Source of the DNA: Distichodus sexfasciatus
Lineage: Eukaryota > Chordata > Actinopteri > Characiformes > Distichodontidae
Assembly: GCA_032718565.1 (NCBI GenBank)
Contig: JAVGVS010000023.1
Coordinates: 3,383,548-3,447,547 of the forward strand
DNA: 64,000 bases
Direction of reading: 5' to 3'
Part shown: positions 41,836 through 53,264 of the stretch, piece by piece
How the letters are laid out: the number at the start of each line of letters is the position of its first letter
How positions within the stretch are numbered: position 1 is the first letter of the stretch
Made by a program: the position numbers and the translations under genes
Notes under the pieces: generated by a model
Database searches by the model: none
Told to the model about the DNA's origin: nothing
What the model saw: only the letters and a program-made list of their open reading frames with translations

Positions 41836-43250
41836 TATAAAAAATGACATTGATCAAAAATGACGTTGCTTTTTCCCCTCAACAAAGAATGTGCATTTGT
41901 TTTGTCTACATATTAAGAGCGTTAGGGTTAGTTCTCTCACCACCACAATGCCAAATACTTCAATTTTTAAGAACTCTTTTTATCTTTGCAAAATAGAACC
42001 AAAATTGTGTTGCGAATAGTGGAGTAAATGCAGTGTGCCCTCTGGTGGATGATCTATGCAACAACGCCAGTCATAACATGGTTTAAGAACCGATTTTTTT
42101 TGTCTCTAAGTTTCTTGTTTCAAAACTCACATTAGCTTTTAGAAGCAGAAATACAATTTAACCACAATACTATCGAGCAATAATTAAGGCAGATTTATTT
42201 GCAAGCCCCTACAATGCAGCTTTCGCTTAACGTTACTCGCTGACGTTAACAGTAATGCTTATGCATGACATGGTAGTCATTTGCTGTCTACATTCATCTA
42301 AAGATCTGTTTGTGAGCATTTTTCTCATTTTATTCTAAGAAACATCAGAAATCAAGCCCGCATGAGTCCATGTTACTTTCTCAACAGGGCTGAGATGTCT
42401 CAAAATGACGTAATTTCCACTTCTGATTTAACGAGGTAGACTCACTGTGTCCAGACTCACGTTTACTGAAGGGTTTTATGAGGAACATTGCAGAGCACAG
42501 GAAACAGAAATTCTTCTAAAAACCGTTCAGGGTACAGAACCGTTTCATGAGTCCTCATAATGGAAAACTTAAACTGAGGAAGAGAAAACTGGATCCTGAC
42601 CAAAAAACTCCTCTGAGGACGAGCGCGGCTCTAAACACTGCTGCCTCTTGCATTTGGGCGGCTGCCAGAAACTCTTGTGTATCACCACATGGAGCGAACG
42701 GCTGAATATTATTTATCCAAGCCGCGCTGGAATGTTCTGATTTGCACGAGTGACCTTACAGATACATTGTTTTACAGTGTTTGCCCTAAAAACAAAGCAT
42801 TTTTAAACACACGCTGTTTGCCATCTTTTCTTCTCAAAAAGTGTTTATGTTTGCTCTTCTGTGTTGCAGAAGAGCATAGGAAAGTCTTTCCAGAAAAGAA
42901 GGAAAGAAAGAAAAAATGTGGCATCCACCATATCCAAAAATCTGTTTTTAAGACGTCACGTTTCTTTAAGTAAGGTGGCAAATAAATAAATCATGTTGAC
43001 ATAAAGACTAATAAAGGTTTGCTTTAGGGAATGTCTCTATTTTTACTCTTTCTTTTTACTTTCATGCTTTTCTAAATGTTTAACCATTTTTACGACATAA
43101 CTAATTTTGTACATAATGTGTTATGTGAAATTATCTGAAAATTTTCATAAAATAAAAATGTAAAGAAAAACATTTAAGAAAACTAAATGATCTGAAACTG
43201 CTGTAACATCATACCATGGAGTATCTTAAATATCATATGATATACAACTG

Positions 43251-43251
<1 letters not shown>
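41836..43251. other. Long unique stretch
   Basis: No gene or known repeat is recognised. An open frame at 42677-42973 has no domain. Confidence 0.4.

Positions 43252-43293
<42 letters not shown>
43252..43293. repeat. (AAT)14 microsatellite
   Basis: Fourteen perfect AAT units, then TTAATAATC. Confidence 0.96.
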
Positions 43294-43294
<1 letters not shown>

Positions 43295-43807
43295 TAATAA
43301 TCTTTATTTATAGAATAATATTCATGAAGATAAAAAATGCAGTGCTTATATGATCATTTCATGCTAAATTTCAGCGCATTAAATTTTGAATTTCAACCAA
43401 AGCCTCTGCAAATCATATTTTTTAGTCTATTTTACTGGAGGTTTTTTCCAAATTTCTTCCTCCATGCCATATCAGTGTATTACAGAAGGCCCTTCTGCCT
43501 CCCATCTGTATAATTAGGGTCATTGTGAAATGAAAGGCCAAAAAGTGGTTGTGGTCACACGCCAGAACTTCCTCACTTCCCATTTTAAGTGTCTACCACC
43601 TGAACCAACTGGCACTCAGCCCGCCGTATACGTTAGCCTCAACGGAAGCTCCGGATTGAGAGTATTCTATAAATATGGTCTTGCTTGCGTGAAAAGGGAC
43701 CATCTGCTCTCACACTCCGGCTCGGCAAAGGTGTGTAATTTCAATATGTAGGGCCTCAATGATGTGGGTTCTTTCTTGTCGATGGCCAGGTTTTCACCCA
43801 ATTGTCC
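43294..43807. other. Unique sequence
   Basis: No gene or repeat is recognised. A 73-codon frame at 43530-43751 has no known domain. Confidence 0.4.
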
Positions 43808-43900
43808 CACGGCATTTATCAGATGCTCTTATCCAGAGTCACTTCCGTTTTTCCTAATTACAGGGATAGGTCTCCCTGGAGCAACAAGGGTCTTGCTCAG
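43808..43900 (-). mobile_element. SINE type 2, reverse copy, 3' half
   Basis: CACGGCATTTATCAGATGCT, CTTATCCAGAGTCACTTCCG, ATTACAGGGATAGGTCTCCC and AAGGGTCTTGCTCAG are the reverse complement of the tail and body of the copy at 38754-38951. The head is missing. Confidence 0.82.
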
Positions 43901-44014
43901 TCTGGAGTCTAATATTATTTTAGGCTCTCAGATTCAGTTTTAATTTTATCTTCAGCCACTTAGAAGATAAAATATTCTTCTAGCACATCTGTGCTAGAAA
44001 AAAACAGCTCTTGG

Positions 44015-44113
44015 TGTAGTTTAGCAACTACTATAGTAGCATTAGCAACTAACATGGTGTTGCTAATGTAATTAGCAATATGTTAGCAACTATGATTTTG
44101 GGGAACGCACCCT
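44015..44113. mobile_element. Foldback MITE, second copy, left end decayed
   Basis: GTTAGCAACTATGATTTTGG then GGAACGCACCCT matches the right half of the element at 20779-20893, and repeated TTAGCAACTA / GTTGCTAAT motifs fill the interior. The GGGGTGCG left end is no longer recognisable. Confidence 0.72.
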
Positions 44114-45082
44114 AGTTAGTCCTGGGAAGTTACTTTGGCAGCTTGATCCAGAAAACAAGATCCTTAACCAAGATACATTAAGATATTTAATTATTGTCAA
44201 TATTGATCTCTTTCAGCTGTAGAAAAGTGAGAGAATGAGCTGTCTTTGGCTATATATTCACAAAATGCTTCCTAAGTTGAAAAATTAAAACATTTTACTT
44301 GGTGGGCTTAATAAATGTTTAATCTATTAATTTTTTGATGTGTGTGACTAGCAAGTTACCTTTTGGAAATAACTAACAAAACAGCAAGGTCTCAAACCCT
44401 GAAACATGACAGAGCAAAGCCAGAGGCAACTCATGTATAGAATGATGGAAATCCTCCATTTGGCAAGAATTTGACATTATGGTGCCTGGCCATTGATTTG
44501 CCTTAAAGTGTATCTAAACCGCTTTTTTACTTGCCATTCAGTCGTACTTGAAAGCTGACTGCCTGCCAAGCAGAATCCCTAGGGTCAATTTGTAATCCAG
44601 AGACCGCAATTATTTATTAACCCACCATTGAGCTGCCTAGTGGGTCAATTTGTAGTCTTTAAGACTACAATTATTTATTGAGCAAAACTGAGAGGACTTC
44701 AATACAAATTATATTTGGAGGACAATTGTATCCCCTGTTCAATTGGGTGATGAGTGCCGTCACGAGTGAGAGTTCTTATTTAAATAAAGAAACAGCATTT
44801 AAGTGATTTAAGTGGTACAACTTCAAGTTGCTGAAGTAGTAAACAGCACAAAAACATCCGTCAACTATTAGGATTACACTATGTACACAACCACATAAAC
44901 ATTGCATTAGAATGCAAATGGAGAATTCTATATATTAGCTACAGATTTAAATAGCACAATTTGTTTAAAAGATATGTTGCTACTACATATTCTTGGTAAA
45001 ATGGATGGCACAGAAGGTAAAGGATAACTTCTTTATCACAAATCATGCATCCTAATTAGTTATGAATCAATAATGAAAGCAA
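44114..45082. other. Unique sequence with a 60-bp local duplication
   Basis: GGGTCAATTTGTAATCCAGA then GACCGCAATTATTTATTA at 44582-44619 is repeated as GGGTCAATTTGTAGTCTTTA then AGACTACAATTATTTATTG at 44641-44680, a tandem duplication with a period of about 60 bp. No gene is recognised. Confidence 0.5.
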
Positions 45083-45213
45083 AGCACCGCCCCTAGCACT
45101 GTTTCCTGAAGCTGCCTGTCAACTTCCCCACTCTTCTTCATGGATGCCTGATTCAGAGTGTCACTTTCATTGTGGTGCACTGTGTTGTGTTCACATGACA
45201 ATAAACACTATTT
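45083..45213 (+). mobile_element. SINE type 3, 3' half
   Basis: GCACCGCCCCTAGCACTGTT, GCTGCCTGTCAACTTCC, TCTTCATGGATGCC and TGTGTTCACATGACAATAAA match the 3' half of the copy at 45785-46030, about 700 bp downstream in the same orientation. Confidence 0.68.
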
Positions 45214-45784
45214 AAAGTCATTTTAAATGCACTTAATCTGACTAAACCAAATAAAAAGAAGCAAAAACCAAGAACTTGGAAACAGATTCACATTAAAAAG
45301 CAAAACGAGAGAATTCAGAGGCAAAACCTAGCCAAGGAGAGATGAGATCAATGACACAAGTAGTGAGGCACATTATGGCAGACTAACTTAGTGATTACAG
45401 AAACTCTGACAAGAGAAGGCAAGGGAGGCCACTGGTCTGACAGTGGAACTACAGGCATAATAGCAGCCCACATTAGGCCTCCTCATCCACTCACAATCTC
45501 TCTTCTGTGTATATATGTATATATATGTAAGGATATATTTATCTACCTAGGAACAAATCTCAAATAAGAAAACATTCAGAAAGCATGTAAGTGGGTTTTA
45601 AGAAAAATACATTATTCTTAAGAATGGCTGGTGAGGCCTATTGACATGGGCCAAAATATGACAGCACAAATATTCTACTAAATTAGTCATCTTTGAATCT
45701 AATATATAAATTAATACATGAACTTGATAATATATATGGCTATGGCCAGGTTCTGAACAAATATTTGTACAACTTCCTCTACAA
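45214..45784. other. Unique sequence with a dispersed repeat at 45540-45640
   Basis: The part at 45540-45640 is the inverted partner of 41385-41475 (TAGGAACAAATCTCAAATAA then GAAAACATTC, and TTAAGAAAAATACATTATTC). The rest is unique. A TATATATG run lies at about 45508-45528. Confidence 0.45.
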
Positions 45785-46030
45785 CGGGGCAGTTGGTGGC
45801 GTAACGATAGGGTGTTCGCCCTGTTATCAGAAGGTGGACTAGCAGTCCAAGTTCAAATCCAGGGCCAGCAAGTTACTACTGGGGTACTCATGAGCAAGGT
45901 ACCATCCCCAAGCACTGCTCCCCGGGCGCTTGTTAGCTGTCCACAGGTTCTTCATGGATGGGCTAAATGCAGAGGTCACATTTCGTTGCGGTGCTGTGGT
46001 GTGTTCACACACAAATAATCACCACTTTCA
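45785..46030 (+). mobile_element. SINE type 3, near full length
   Basis: GGGGCAGTTGGTGGCGTAAC with B box CCAAGTTCAAATCC forms the tRNA-like head. GGTACTCATGAGCAAGGTAC, CAAGCACTGCTCCCCGGGCG and GTTCTTCATGGATGGGCTAA then ATGCAGAGGTCACATTTCG form the body, ending in ACAAATAATCACCACTTTCA. I know this layout from several ostariophysan fish genomes. Relatives here lie at 37481, 45083, 54547 and 58619. Confidence 0.85.
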
Positions 46031-46908
46031 CTCATACAGTTGTGTTCATAAGTATTAATGACAAACATTGCAGTGTGTATCATATTGTGAATCTAAGTAT
46101 TAGTTCGTATATTGTTTGTCTCTTTTGTTGTGTATTCTGTTTACGCTGCCAATCACATGACTATCTGATGACACACTTTGGCCTACTATGCCTGAAGGCT
46201 ATTGGTGGATATCTGGTCATGCTGCGTATACCTGATTTTTATCAAGATTTTTGTAATTTTGCATTGTAACAGAACCCACTGAGAAACGGTTGTGTGTGTC
46301 CTCACAGCTTTCCGATCAGCTTCAGTGCTGTTCGCATGAAGGCTGGAGTCAACACCACATTGTGCTGTTTTGCTACTAGTCGTACAGTGTGTGTGTGTGT
46401 ACAGCGCAGGTTGAATGATTAAGATGAATGTGCTTATAGCCGAGTGATTTTAAAAACAGTCTTGCAGGATATTTCCATGTGCACTTGCCAGCCTGTGTAT
46501 CATTTTTTTCATTCTGTTTTTTACATTAAGGCCAAAAATCTGAGAAATACTTTTCAATATTTGTTTATTAAATACAAAAAAGGAAAAATGTGCATATACT
46601 TATACCATATATATTGGATATATATTTGATTCAAATCAATATCGCAAATCAATTGAACATTTTACCTGGATAACGCTATTATTATTTATTTTTGGGATTA
46701 CCTTCATAGTTTACTGACAAGGTTTATACTGTAAATATGCCACTATTAAAGCTGGAATATTTTATTCTCATGGAAGAGCCTCTATATTCAGGAAAGAACT
46801 TTTAACAAACTGGAACAAACAAATAAGTCAAATAATCGCTATTAGATGATCAGACACGTATCACAGGTTCTGAATGTTGGTGACAATTAATTTTTTATTA
46901 ATTACCCC
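46031..46908. other. AT-rich unique sequence
   Basis: TACAGTTGTGTTCATAAGTA at about 46037 resembles a Tc1-type terminus but no partner was found. A TGTGTGTGTGTGT run lies at 46388-46401. No gene is recognised. Confidence 0.4.
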
Positions 46909-46909
46909 A

Positions 46910-47155
46910 CCATGAGCCGCACAGTGGTACAGTGGTTAGCGCAGGTCCTTGGTTTGATCCCCGGGTTGGCCATAGGGCCGTTCTGTGTGGAGTTTGCATG
47001 CTCTCCTCATGTTTGTGCGGATTTCCTCCGACCCAGTCCAAAAAGCATGTACTGTAGGTTAATTGCCGACTCTAAATTGATCTTCACGTATAGTGAGTGA
47101 GTGTGATTGTGTGATTGTATTAGGCTGTGGTCCCTAGTTGGGATTACTGGGGTTG
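46910..47155 (+). mobile_element. SINE type 1, tail-deleted copy
   Basis: CACAGTGGTACAGTGGTTAG, GGTTTGATCCCCGGGTTGGC, TTCTGTGTGGAGTTTGCATG and GCCGACTCTAAATTGATC match the full copy at 23747-24103. The head lacks the CTGCCTCACAGC segment and the 3' third is reduced to GGGATTACTGGGGTTGGGG. Confidence 0.8.
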
Positions 47156-47376
47156 GGGTTCTCAGCCTAAATATAAACATATATATACATATACACCTCT
47201 ATTTTCTACTGCTAATAAAAAGGATAGCTTCATTTTGTTCCTTGACAGTAAGAGGTTTAATCTTCTTTATCTGTGATTTTTCTGGGGGTTTTGATCCCAC
47301 TCTTCTGCATGTAACGGTCAACTGACGCATTTTCCAGTTTTTACCATGTTTTGTTCAAGTGCATAATGGAAAAACA
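47156..47376. other. Unique sequence
   Basis: ATATATACATATACACC simple sequence lies near 47178-47195. Otherwise nothing is recognised. Confidence 0.35.
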
Positions 47377-47670
47377 GACAAAGTCAAAATAATCCTTGTC
47401 ATCTCTGCTATGTAGAAGAAGTCTGCTCAAGGTTCTTATTGTCAATAGTCGCTTTTATACATGTGTACAAAGTGTGATGAGACAGCTGCTTCCCCATGGC
47501 CCCCAAAAGTAACATATAGTAACACTGAATATTACATTCAACAGGACAAAAAGTGCAAAACAAGCAACACACAAACACAGTACTAACATAAATAATAGTA
47601 CGAAAAGTTTGTTTTCTCCAAGGCACAAGTATAGAGAGACTAGACAGCGTGGAAAGCTAGACAGCTGGTT
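47377..47670 (-). mobile_element. Retrotransposon 3' region, diverged
   Basis: CAAAGTCAAAATAATCCTTG then TCATCTCTGCTATGTAG resembles the CAAAGTAAACTTTATTGTCATCTCT-type element at 5338, and AACAGGACAAAAAGTGCAAA followed by CAAGCAACACACAAACAC is typical of the sequence behind such ends. TAGACAGC is repeated at 47640-47680. Confidence 0.5.
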
Positions 47671-48000
47671 AGACAGCGCTTTCTACAGACGATACAGTGA
47701 ACAGGAGAATTTAATGTTTCAGTTTTAGAGTCAATGTGTGAATGAAGGAATGATACATGGATTCATGGCCTTTTATTTTTTCTGTATTCCTCAGTCACAC
47801 TTCCTCTCACACACATAAAGCACACACCCATCCACGCTCCCCCTTCTATTTGGTTTTCATGTACTTTTATTGTATCCACAGTATTTGTGTAATATGATTA
47901 ACCTCTGATTCAACTAGCAAACCCCTCCTCCTGAGACGTTTCATCCTCAACATATGAGTTATACCTCTCTACCCCTCTCCCTCTCTCTCTTTCTCTTACT
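47671..48000. other. Unique sequence ending in a CT run
   Basis: TCTCCCTCTCTCTCTTTCTC lies at about 47975-47995. No gene is recognised. Confidence 0.4.
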
Positions 48001-48457
48001 TTTCTTCTTCATCTCTTCACCAGAGACCAGCATGCCCTGAGTCCGGTCAACCTGCTGCTTATCCCAAGGCAGTGTGGGAAATGTATTCTTTTTTTTTTTA
48101 GCCCCTAAGAGGGATTGGTTTAGGGAGTTTGCAGTTTGCGCTGCGTAATTACGCCCCTTGTGGCCGTGGATGTGGTAATGGGGAAAATCGATACTGCACC
48201 TGCTGTGGTGTGGGGATACGACAAACCAAAACAAACACACACACACACACACAGATAACCCTTAGAAACAAGTTGGCCCTGACAACACCAGATCTCTTGC
48301 CTCGACTCCTTGTTGTTGCCGCATCAAGCTGCTTGTTTACATGCTGCGGCGGTAATTGTAGTCCGCCGTCCCTTTTAGCGAGAGTGCTGCTAGCTAACAG
48401 CTTCACTTAGCATGAATCAATTCTAACAGAGTGATCAAACCAGCGCTGGCCTAATGA
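48001..48457. other. Candidate conserved non-coding region
   Basis: From 48105 to 48215 the sequence is complex and CpG-containing (GGTTTAGGGAGTTTGCAGTT, GCGCTGCGTAATTACGCCCC, GGATGTGGTAATGGGG) with a symmetrical GCGTAATTACGC core (perfect 12-bp palindrome). A (CA)8 run at 48236-48252 follows. Regulatory function is inferred only. Confidence 0.3.
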
Positions 48458-48458
48458 G

Positions 48459-48484
48459 GAGAGAGAGAGAGAGAGAGAGAGAGA
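48459..48484. repeat. (GA)13 microsatellite
   Basis: Thirteen perfect GA units. Confidence 0.95.
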
Positions 48485-48825
48485 TAGACGATGCGGTAAA
48501 TAGGCCATAACAGCTAACAAGGCTAGACACTCTCATGCACGCATGCTCTCTTTTTCCCCTCTCGGATGGTCCATTCCTCTCCCTGTGTGTAAATGTGCAG
48601 CTCCAGGACAGGAAACTGCTCCTAATGGCACTCAAATGAATATTGCGGCTGGTCGCCGAGGTCATGCCCCCAGCAACGGGGCATGAGGTCAAGTGAATAA
48701 TGAAGAAGTGCAAATACACACGTTATCAATAACACACTTGCAGTATTGTTCACAAGACGACATGCATACATAGGCGACCAATTCTTCTCTTTGCTATTCT
48801 AGTTTCCCCTCACTTTCGGTCTCTC
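48485..48825. other. Unique sequence
   Basis: No gene or repeat is recognised. The stretch 48600-48700 has balanced composition (GGCTGGTCGCCGAGGTCATG). Confidence 0.35.
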
Positions 48826-48843
48826 TCTCTCTCTCTGTGTCTG

Positions 48844-48900
<57 letters not shown>
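48826..48900. repeat. (CT)n then (CTAT)14 microsatellite
   Basis: A short CT run and TGTGTCTGT lead into 14 perfect CTAT units at 48845-48900. It is similar in design to the ATCT array at 665. Confidence 0.96.
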
Positions 48901-50480
48901 TCATTCATCAAAAGTATTTATCTTTTTTCATTTCCTCTGTCACTTTCCCTATCTCTCCTTGATCTCTCTTTATTCCTCTTTCTGCATTTCTTTTCTCTAT
49001 TTCTTTCTTCACCTCTTTCCCTCTCTTTTCTCTTCACTCTGTCCTGTTCCCTTTTTTTTTTCCTTCTGTCATTGAAAAGGTTGGATTACTTGATATTTAT
49101 CTTTTTTATTTCCTAAAATCCAGGCCTTGAGTTACTTTTTAGGTTCTCTTTTCTTTCCACCTGTTCCTCTTCCGCTGTCGCTAATTCTGCCCGCACCTCG
49201 CTATTTCCTCCTCCTCCTTCTTCTCGCCCTCTGCTGGTGCCTGTGGAGGCTTTGAATTCCTCTTGCTGCCTTTTTCTTCCTGACCTTTCACACCTCCCGC
49301 CTCATTACCCTCTTCATCTCCTCCTCCTCACTTTTTGCTTTTTTCCCTCCTTTCATCTCTTCTTGCTTTTAACACTCTGCCTTCCCTCCGTCTTCACCTC
49401 TCCTTTCTCTCCCTCTCTCTCTCTCTAATTTGGTCTTTAAACATTCTTTTTTCATTCCTTCACCTTCTTTTTTAGTTCCTCCTACAGCCCTCTAAAGTCT
49501 TCATCTTCTCACCTCCCCCAGGTTTTTCATTTTCTCTCTCTCTCTCCCTCCCTCCCTCCCTCCTCTCTCTCATTCATTAAGTCTTCAAACTTCCTTTTCC
49601 TCCATTCTCTCCTCTCCCCTGCGGTTCCCTTACACCATTTCCTCCTCTAATGTCTTCATCTCCACATTCCACAGCCTATTCTTCTCGGTCTACTCCTCTC
49701 TCTCATTCTCTCTCTCTCTCTCTCTGTTTTAATTTCTTGCTTTCTCTCTGTCTCAATTATCTCGCTCTCTTTTTGCTTTTCTTCTTTCATTCCTTTCACC
49801 CCTTTCTCTTGCTCTTCATTCTCTGTCAGACTTCCTTTTCACTCTTTTTTCTTTCTCCCTCTATGACTTTCTTTTGTTCTTTCTTTTTCTATCTTTTCCT
49901 GTGTATTTCCTTTCTCACACTCTTCGTTTCATCATTCTCTCACTTTACTCATCCCAGCATCCCTTTCTCTCTCATCCTTCCTTTTTCTTCTCATCCTCCT
50001 CACTTTCTCTACCTCTTTTGTTCTCTCTTTATTCTCTCTCTCTCTCAGTTTCTGACTCTCTTTGTTGCTCTCTCACTCTCTCTCCTTTACTCACTTTCTT
50101 TATCGCTTCTTCAAGGCTTCACTGTCCCATTTTTCCCATTCTATTTCACTTACTCTCTTATTGCTTTCACTCTCTCTGTTGCTCCCCTCGTTTTGCTTTC
50201 ACTCTCTCCTCTTCTCTCTCTCAATCTGTCATTTACTTTCACTCTGTCTCTCGGCTTTCTGTCTCATTCTCCTCATCTTTTACATTTCTATTTCTCCCTT
50301 GCTCTCTCTCCCTCTGTTTCTCTTCCTTCCTCTCTCTCCATTTCACTTATCTTTCCCCAATATTCTTCTTATCACTCCCAATCTGTGATCTTTTATCCTC
50401 TCTGTCACTCTCTCCCTCTTCCTACATTCTTCCCTCCTTTTTCTCCCTCTCTCCCTCCATCCTCCCCTTCTCCTCTCCCT
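48901..50480. repeat. 1.6-kb polypyrimidine tract
   Basis: The plus strand is overwhelmingly C and T for about 1.6 kb, with dispersed TCTCTC, TTCC and TCCC motifs and a more mixed window at 49070-49260. Frames of up to 285 codons arise because CT-only codons (Ser, Leu, Phe, Pro) contain no stops. No domain or codon structure supports a gene. Confidence 0.92.
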
Positions 50481-51063
50481 TGTTCAGGTCAGGTGCAGGA
50501 GGCATAAATGCTGGCTGTCAATAATTCAGTAAGTAGGGGAGAGCTCCCCTGCATCTATTACAGCTGTGTGAATACTTATGAGTTCGCAGTGTCAGGCTCT
50601 TCTCGGCTTGCACGGGCCAGAAATACCTCGCAAAACATACACACACCTCTTCTCTCTCTCCATCTTCTACCTCTGTCTCTCAACTTACTCCACTAAGGCA
50701 AATCTACACACTCTGAATGTGACGCAAGGCCCAGGAATAATTCATGATCACGCTTAATCACAGGACGGAGGTGGAAACGTTTGAGTGTGTGTGTGTGTGT
50801 GTGTGGGTAGATGGTTGTATTTGTGTAGGTCTATGGACACATGTTAAAGCATTTGCTCTGGCACACTGGCGACGGTTAACCAGTTTATTCCCGATCAATA
50901 AAAATTTAATCGGTCGAACTTTTGATCCTTTGACCGGAATGTTATGAATGAAATGTTTTTCTGATGCTCAAATAGTTTCTCTGTAGAAACAATGAGCCTC
51001 TATTTGCCAATATCTTAAGCAAATTTATGAAAGAAATTTGGCTAAAATATTATATAAAATCAA

Positions 51064-51065
<2 letters not shown>
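50481..51065. other. Unique sequence with a GT run
   Basis: (GT)10 lies at about 50785-50805. Otherwise no recognised gene or repeat. Confidence 0.45.
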
Positions 51066-51094
<29 letters not shown>

Positions 51095-51124
51095 CATACA
51101 GTATATATACTCTCTCTATATATA
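51066..51124. repeat. (TA)n microsatellite
   Basis: About 14 TA units at 51066-51094 followed by CATACAGTATATATACTC and TCTATATATATG. Confidence 0.93.
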
Positions 51125-51126
51125 TG

Positions 51127-51335
51127 TAGCTCTGCCGCCTCACAGCTAGAAGATCCTGGTTCTATGGGGCCTTTCTGTGTGGAATTTGCATGCTCTCCCC
51201 GTGTTCGCGTTGGTTTTCTCCGGGTGCTCCGGTTTTGCTCCCGCAGTCCAAAGGCACGCAATATAGGTTAATTGGCGACTCTAAATTGGCCCCTAAGGTG
51301 TGAATGAGAGTGTCATTGTGTGAGTTCGTGCACAG
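51127..51335 (+). mobile_element. SINE type 1, head-truncated copy
   Basis: It starts within the head (TAGCTCTGCCGCCTCACAGC), loses the B box, and continues with ATGGGGCCTTTCTGTGTGGA, TTTGCATGCTCTCCCCGTGT and GGCGACTCTAAATTGGCC. It ends at TGTGAGTTCGTGCACAGCA. It abuts the TA microsatellite, the probable insertion site. Confidence 0.85.
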
Positions 51336-51590
51336 CATCAGACTTGTGACGGCTTGTAAAACAACGAGCCAGCAGATAAACAGCCGCTGTGCCGAGCAGA
51401 TTTTAGGCTAACGGTTCTCACTGCTCAGCTTATTAAGCAATTAAGTTGGACGTGGAAGGGCCGCTAAGAGGCTGACAGGACGAACACAGCACAAATTCAT
51501 GCATGTGTGTGTCTGTAACGTCTCACTCAGGGAGAAAAGCCGTTTGCCTCCATTTCAGAAGCTCTCTTGGGTGGCAAGAAGCTGGCATTT
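51336..51590. other. Candidate conserved non-coding element
   Basis: Complex unique sequence with CAGCTTATTAAGCAATTAAG (51426-51445), an AT-rich pair of homeodomain-like TTAAG cores, and GCCGCTGTGCCGAGCAG. Only motif content supports a regulatory role. Confidence 0.22.
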
Positions 51591-51731
51591 TACTACACAC
51601 ACACACACACACACCCACATGTGCAAACACACACACATTGCATGTCTCAAGGGGACAGAGGATGGGGCTTCTGCTGCTGAATGTCCCTGGGGAAAACGGT
51701 GAAGGATTACACGCAACATACACTCTCTCAT

Positions 51732-51766
<35 letters not shown>

Positions 51767-51935
51767 TACAGACCCTCTCTCTCACACACACACAAGATTC
51801 ATCATATATTAACATCCTCCAAACTACTCATGATTTCTCTTTGGGAAGAAAGTGCCGTAGGCCTTGTAGGGATGTGTGCTCGAGTGTGCTCGCATACACA
51901 CACACATACACATATACACATGTGTGTGTGATGTA
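51591..51935. repeat. CA/TG microsatellite cluster
   Basis: (AC)10 at 51595-51614, (CA)12 at 51743-51766, CACACACACAC at 51782-51792, and a CACACACACATACACATATACACA-to-TGTGTGTGTG inverted arrangement at 51895-51930, separated by unique sequence. Confidence 0.92.
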
Positions 51936-51989
51936 TGTACCCACAGATCATATGATCAGTCAGCGTTTGCACGGACAAGTTGAGTGAAA

Positions 51990-52500
51990 ACACAGAACAT
52001 GATAAATAACTTAAGAATGAAAGAGCAGCAATGGAGAGAGACAGAGCGACAGAGAGGGAGAGAGAGAGAGAGAGAGAGGATGAGAGAGGAGAAAGGGGAG
52101 GGGGTTGTGCTGGGGCGAGAAACAGAGCGGCGCGCCGACCAAGGTCCACTTTCTGAGAGATGGACTGGTGGATAGAGGAGAAAAGATGAAAGGAATAAAA
52201 CTGAGAAAGCCACAAGATGAAAGAAAGAAAAGTGGAATGAAGAAAGGAGAGAGAGTGAAAGCGGAGGGGGGGAGGGTGGATTCGAACAGGAATGAGAGAT
52301 GAAAGCTAGACGGAGGAGAATGTCGAGGGACGGCATGCCGCGACCTTGAGAGTGGCTCCGCCGGCGGTGGGAAGGGGGGGGGAGAGAGGGAGATGAACTG
52401 AGACAGTGGGGAAGGGATGAGACAGAAGAGCGCGGGAAGGAGAGAGGATCAGTCTGCTCTCTGTCCGTCTGGTTGATAGGCAGCGGAGTGAGAGGCAGTT
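51990..52500. repeat. Purine-rich tract
   Basis: G/A-rich on the plus strand, with (GA)n at about 52054-52078, GGGGGGGGAGAGAGGGAG at 52374-52391 and AAGAAAGAAAAG motifs. Frames are compositional. Confidence 0.85.
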
Positions 52501-52604
52501 TGTGTGTCTGGGTGCGTGTGAGCGTGTTCTTGTATTTAGGTCTGTGTGCACCATTTTACCTTTTCAGTTTTGACATATTGGGGTAAAGGAGCTTTATTAT
52601 TCAG

Positions 52605-53190
52605 GTGAAATCTAAATCTAAACCCAGATTACATATAGGCTGAATCAAACTCACACACACTCACACGAGTGGTCTGGTGCCGACAAAGAAGTTAACATTT
52701 TATAGTTAGGGTCGAGATATGATTTTAGTTACGTTTTAAAAACTGAGGATTTACTTAAATCATTAGGATTAGAACGTTGAAAAGAACTAAATCTAATCCC
52801 AGATTACATATAGGTTGTAACACACACAATGCATATTTCATTGTCTTGATCTTATTAAAATAGATCTTAAAATAGTTAGCTCGGTTTACAGTTAAGGTGT
52901 AAAATTTTAAGTTGTAGATTAGGGATTGGGATTTTTTTTCTTTCAAAAATCTAAATCTAATCCCAGATTACAACATTAGCATAATACATGGTTGACAGTA
53001 ATTGCCACGATCTTCACAGAGGCTTGAAAAAATAGTTGACCTGTTTTTACCATTAGGATTCAGTTTTGAGCTGTAGATTAGCGATTGGTATTTTTTTCTT
53101 CTAGGCTCTAAATGTAATCCCAGATTACATACAGGTCATATCTGTGACATCATAAATGTGTAATAGCAGTTGACCTGCTCCTCCCATAGA
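52605..53190 (+). repeat. Tandem array, about 165 bp x 4
   Basis: CCCAGATTACA recurs at 52623, 52798, 52962 and 53119 (spacings 175, 164, 157), each time inside AAATCTAATCCCAGATTACA. A second marker, GTAGATTAGGGATTGGGATT, is at 52913 and again at 53073, and a third, AAAATAGTTGACCTGTTTTT, at 53028 with versions near 52701, 52870 and 53161. Units are diverged but collinear. I do not recognise the family. Confidence 0.82.
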
Positions 53191-53219
53191 TGTAAAAAAC
53201 AGACCTGTGAGTATGAAAC

Positions 53220-53221
<2 letters not shown>

Positions 53222-53258
<37 letters not shown>
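53222..53258. repeat. (GA)18 microsatellite
   Basis: Eighteen near-perfect GA units immediately downstream of the tandem array. Confidence 0.95.

Positions 53259-53264
<6 letters not shown>

Noticed and set aside
46037..46060. Tc1-type terminus (TACAGTTGTGTTCATAAGTA)
   Set aside because: No inverted partner or transposase remnant was found nearby, so not listed as an element.
49650..50507. Long plus-strand open frame of 285 codons, with an overlapping one of 216 codons
   Set aside because: Translated product is Ser/Leu/Phe/Pro-rich low complexity from polypyrimidine DNA, where stop codons are rare. Several frames are open at once.
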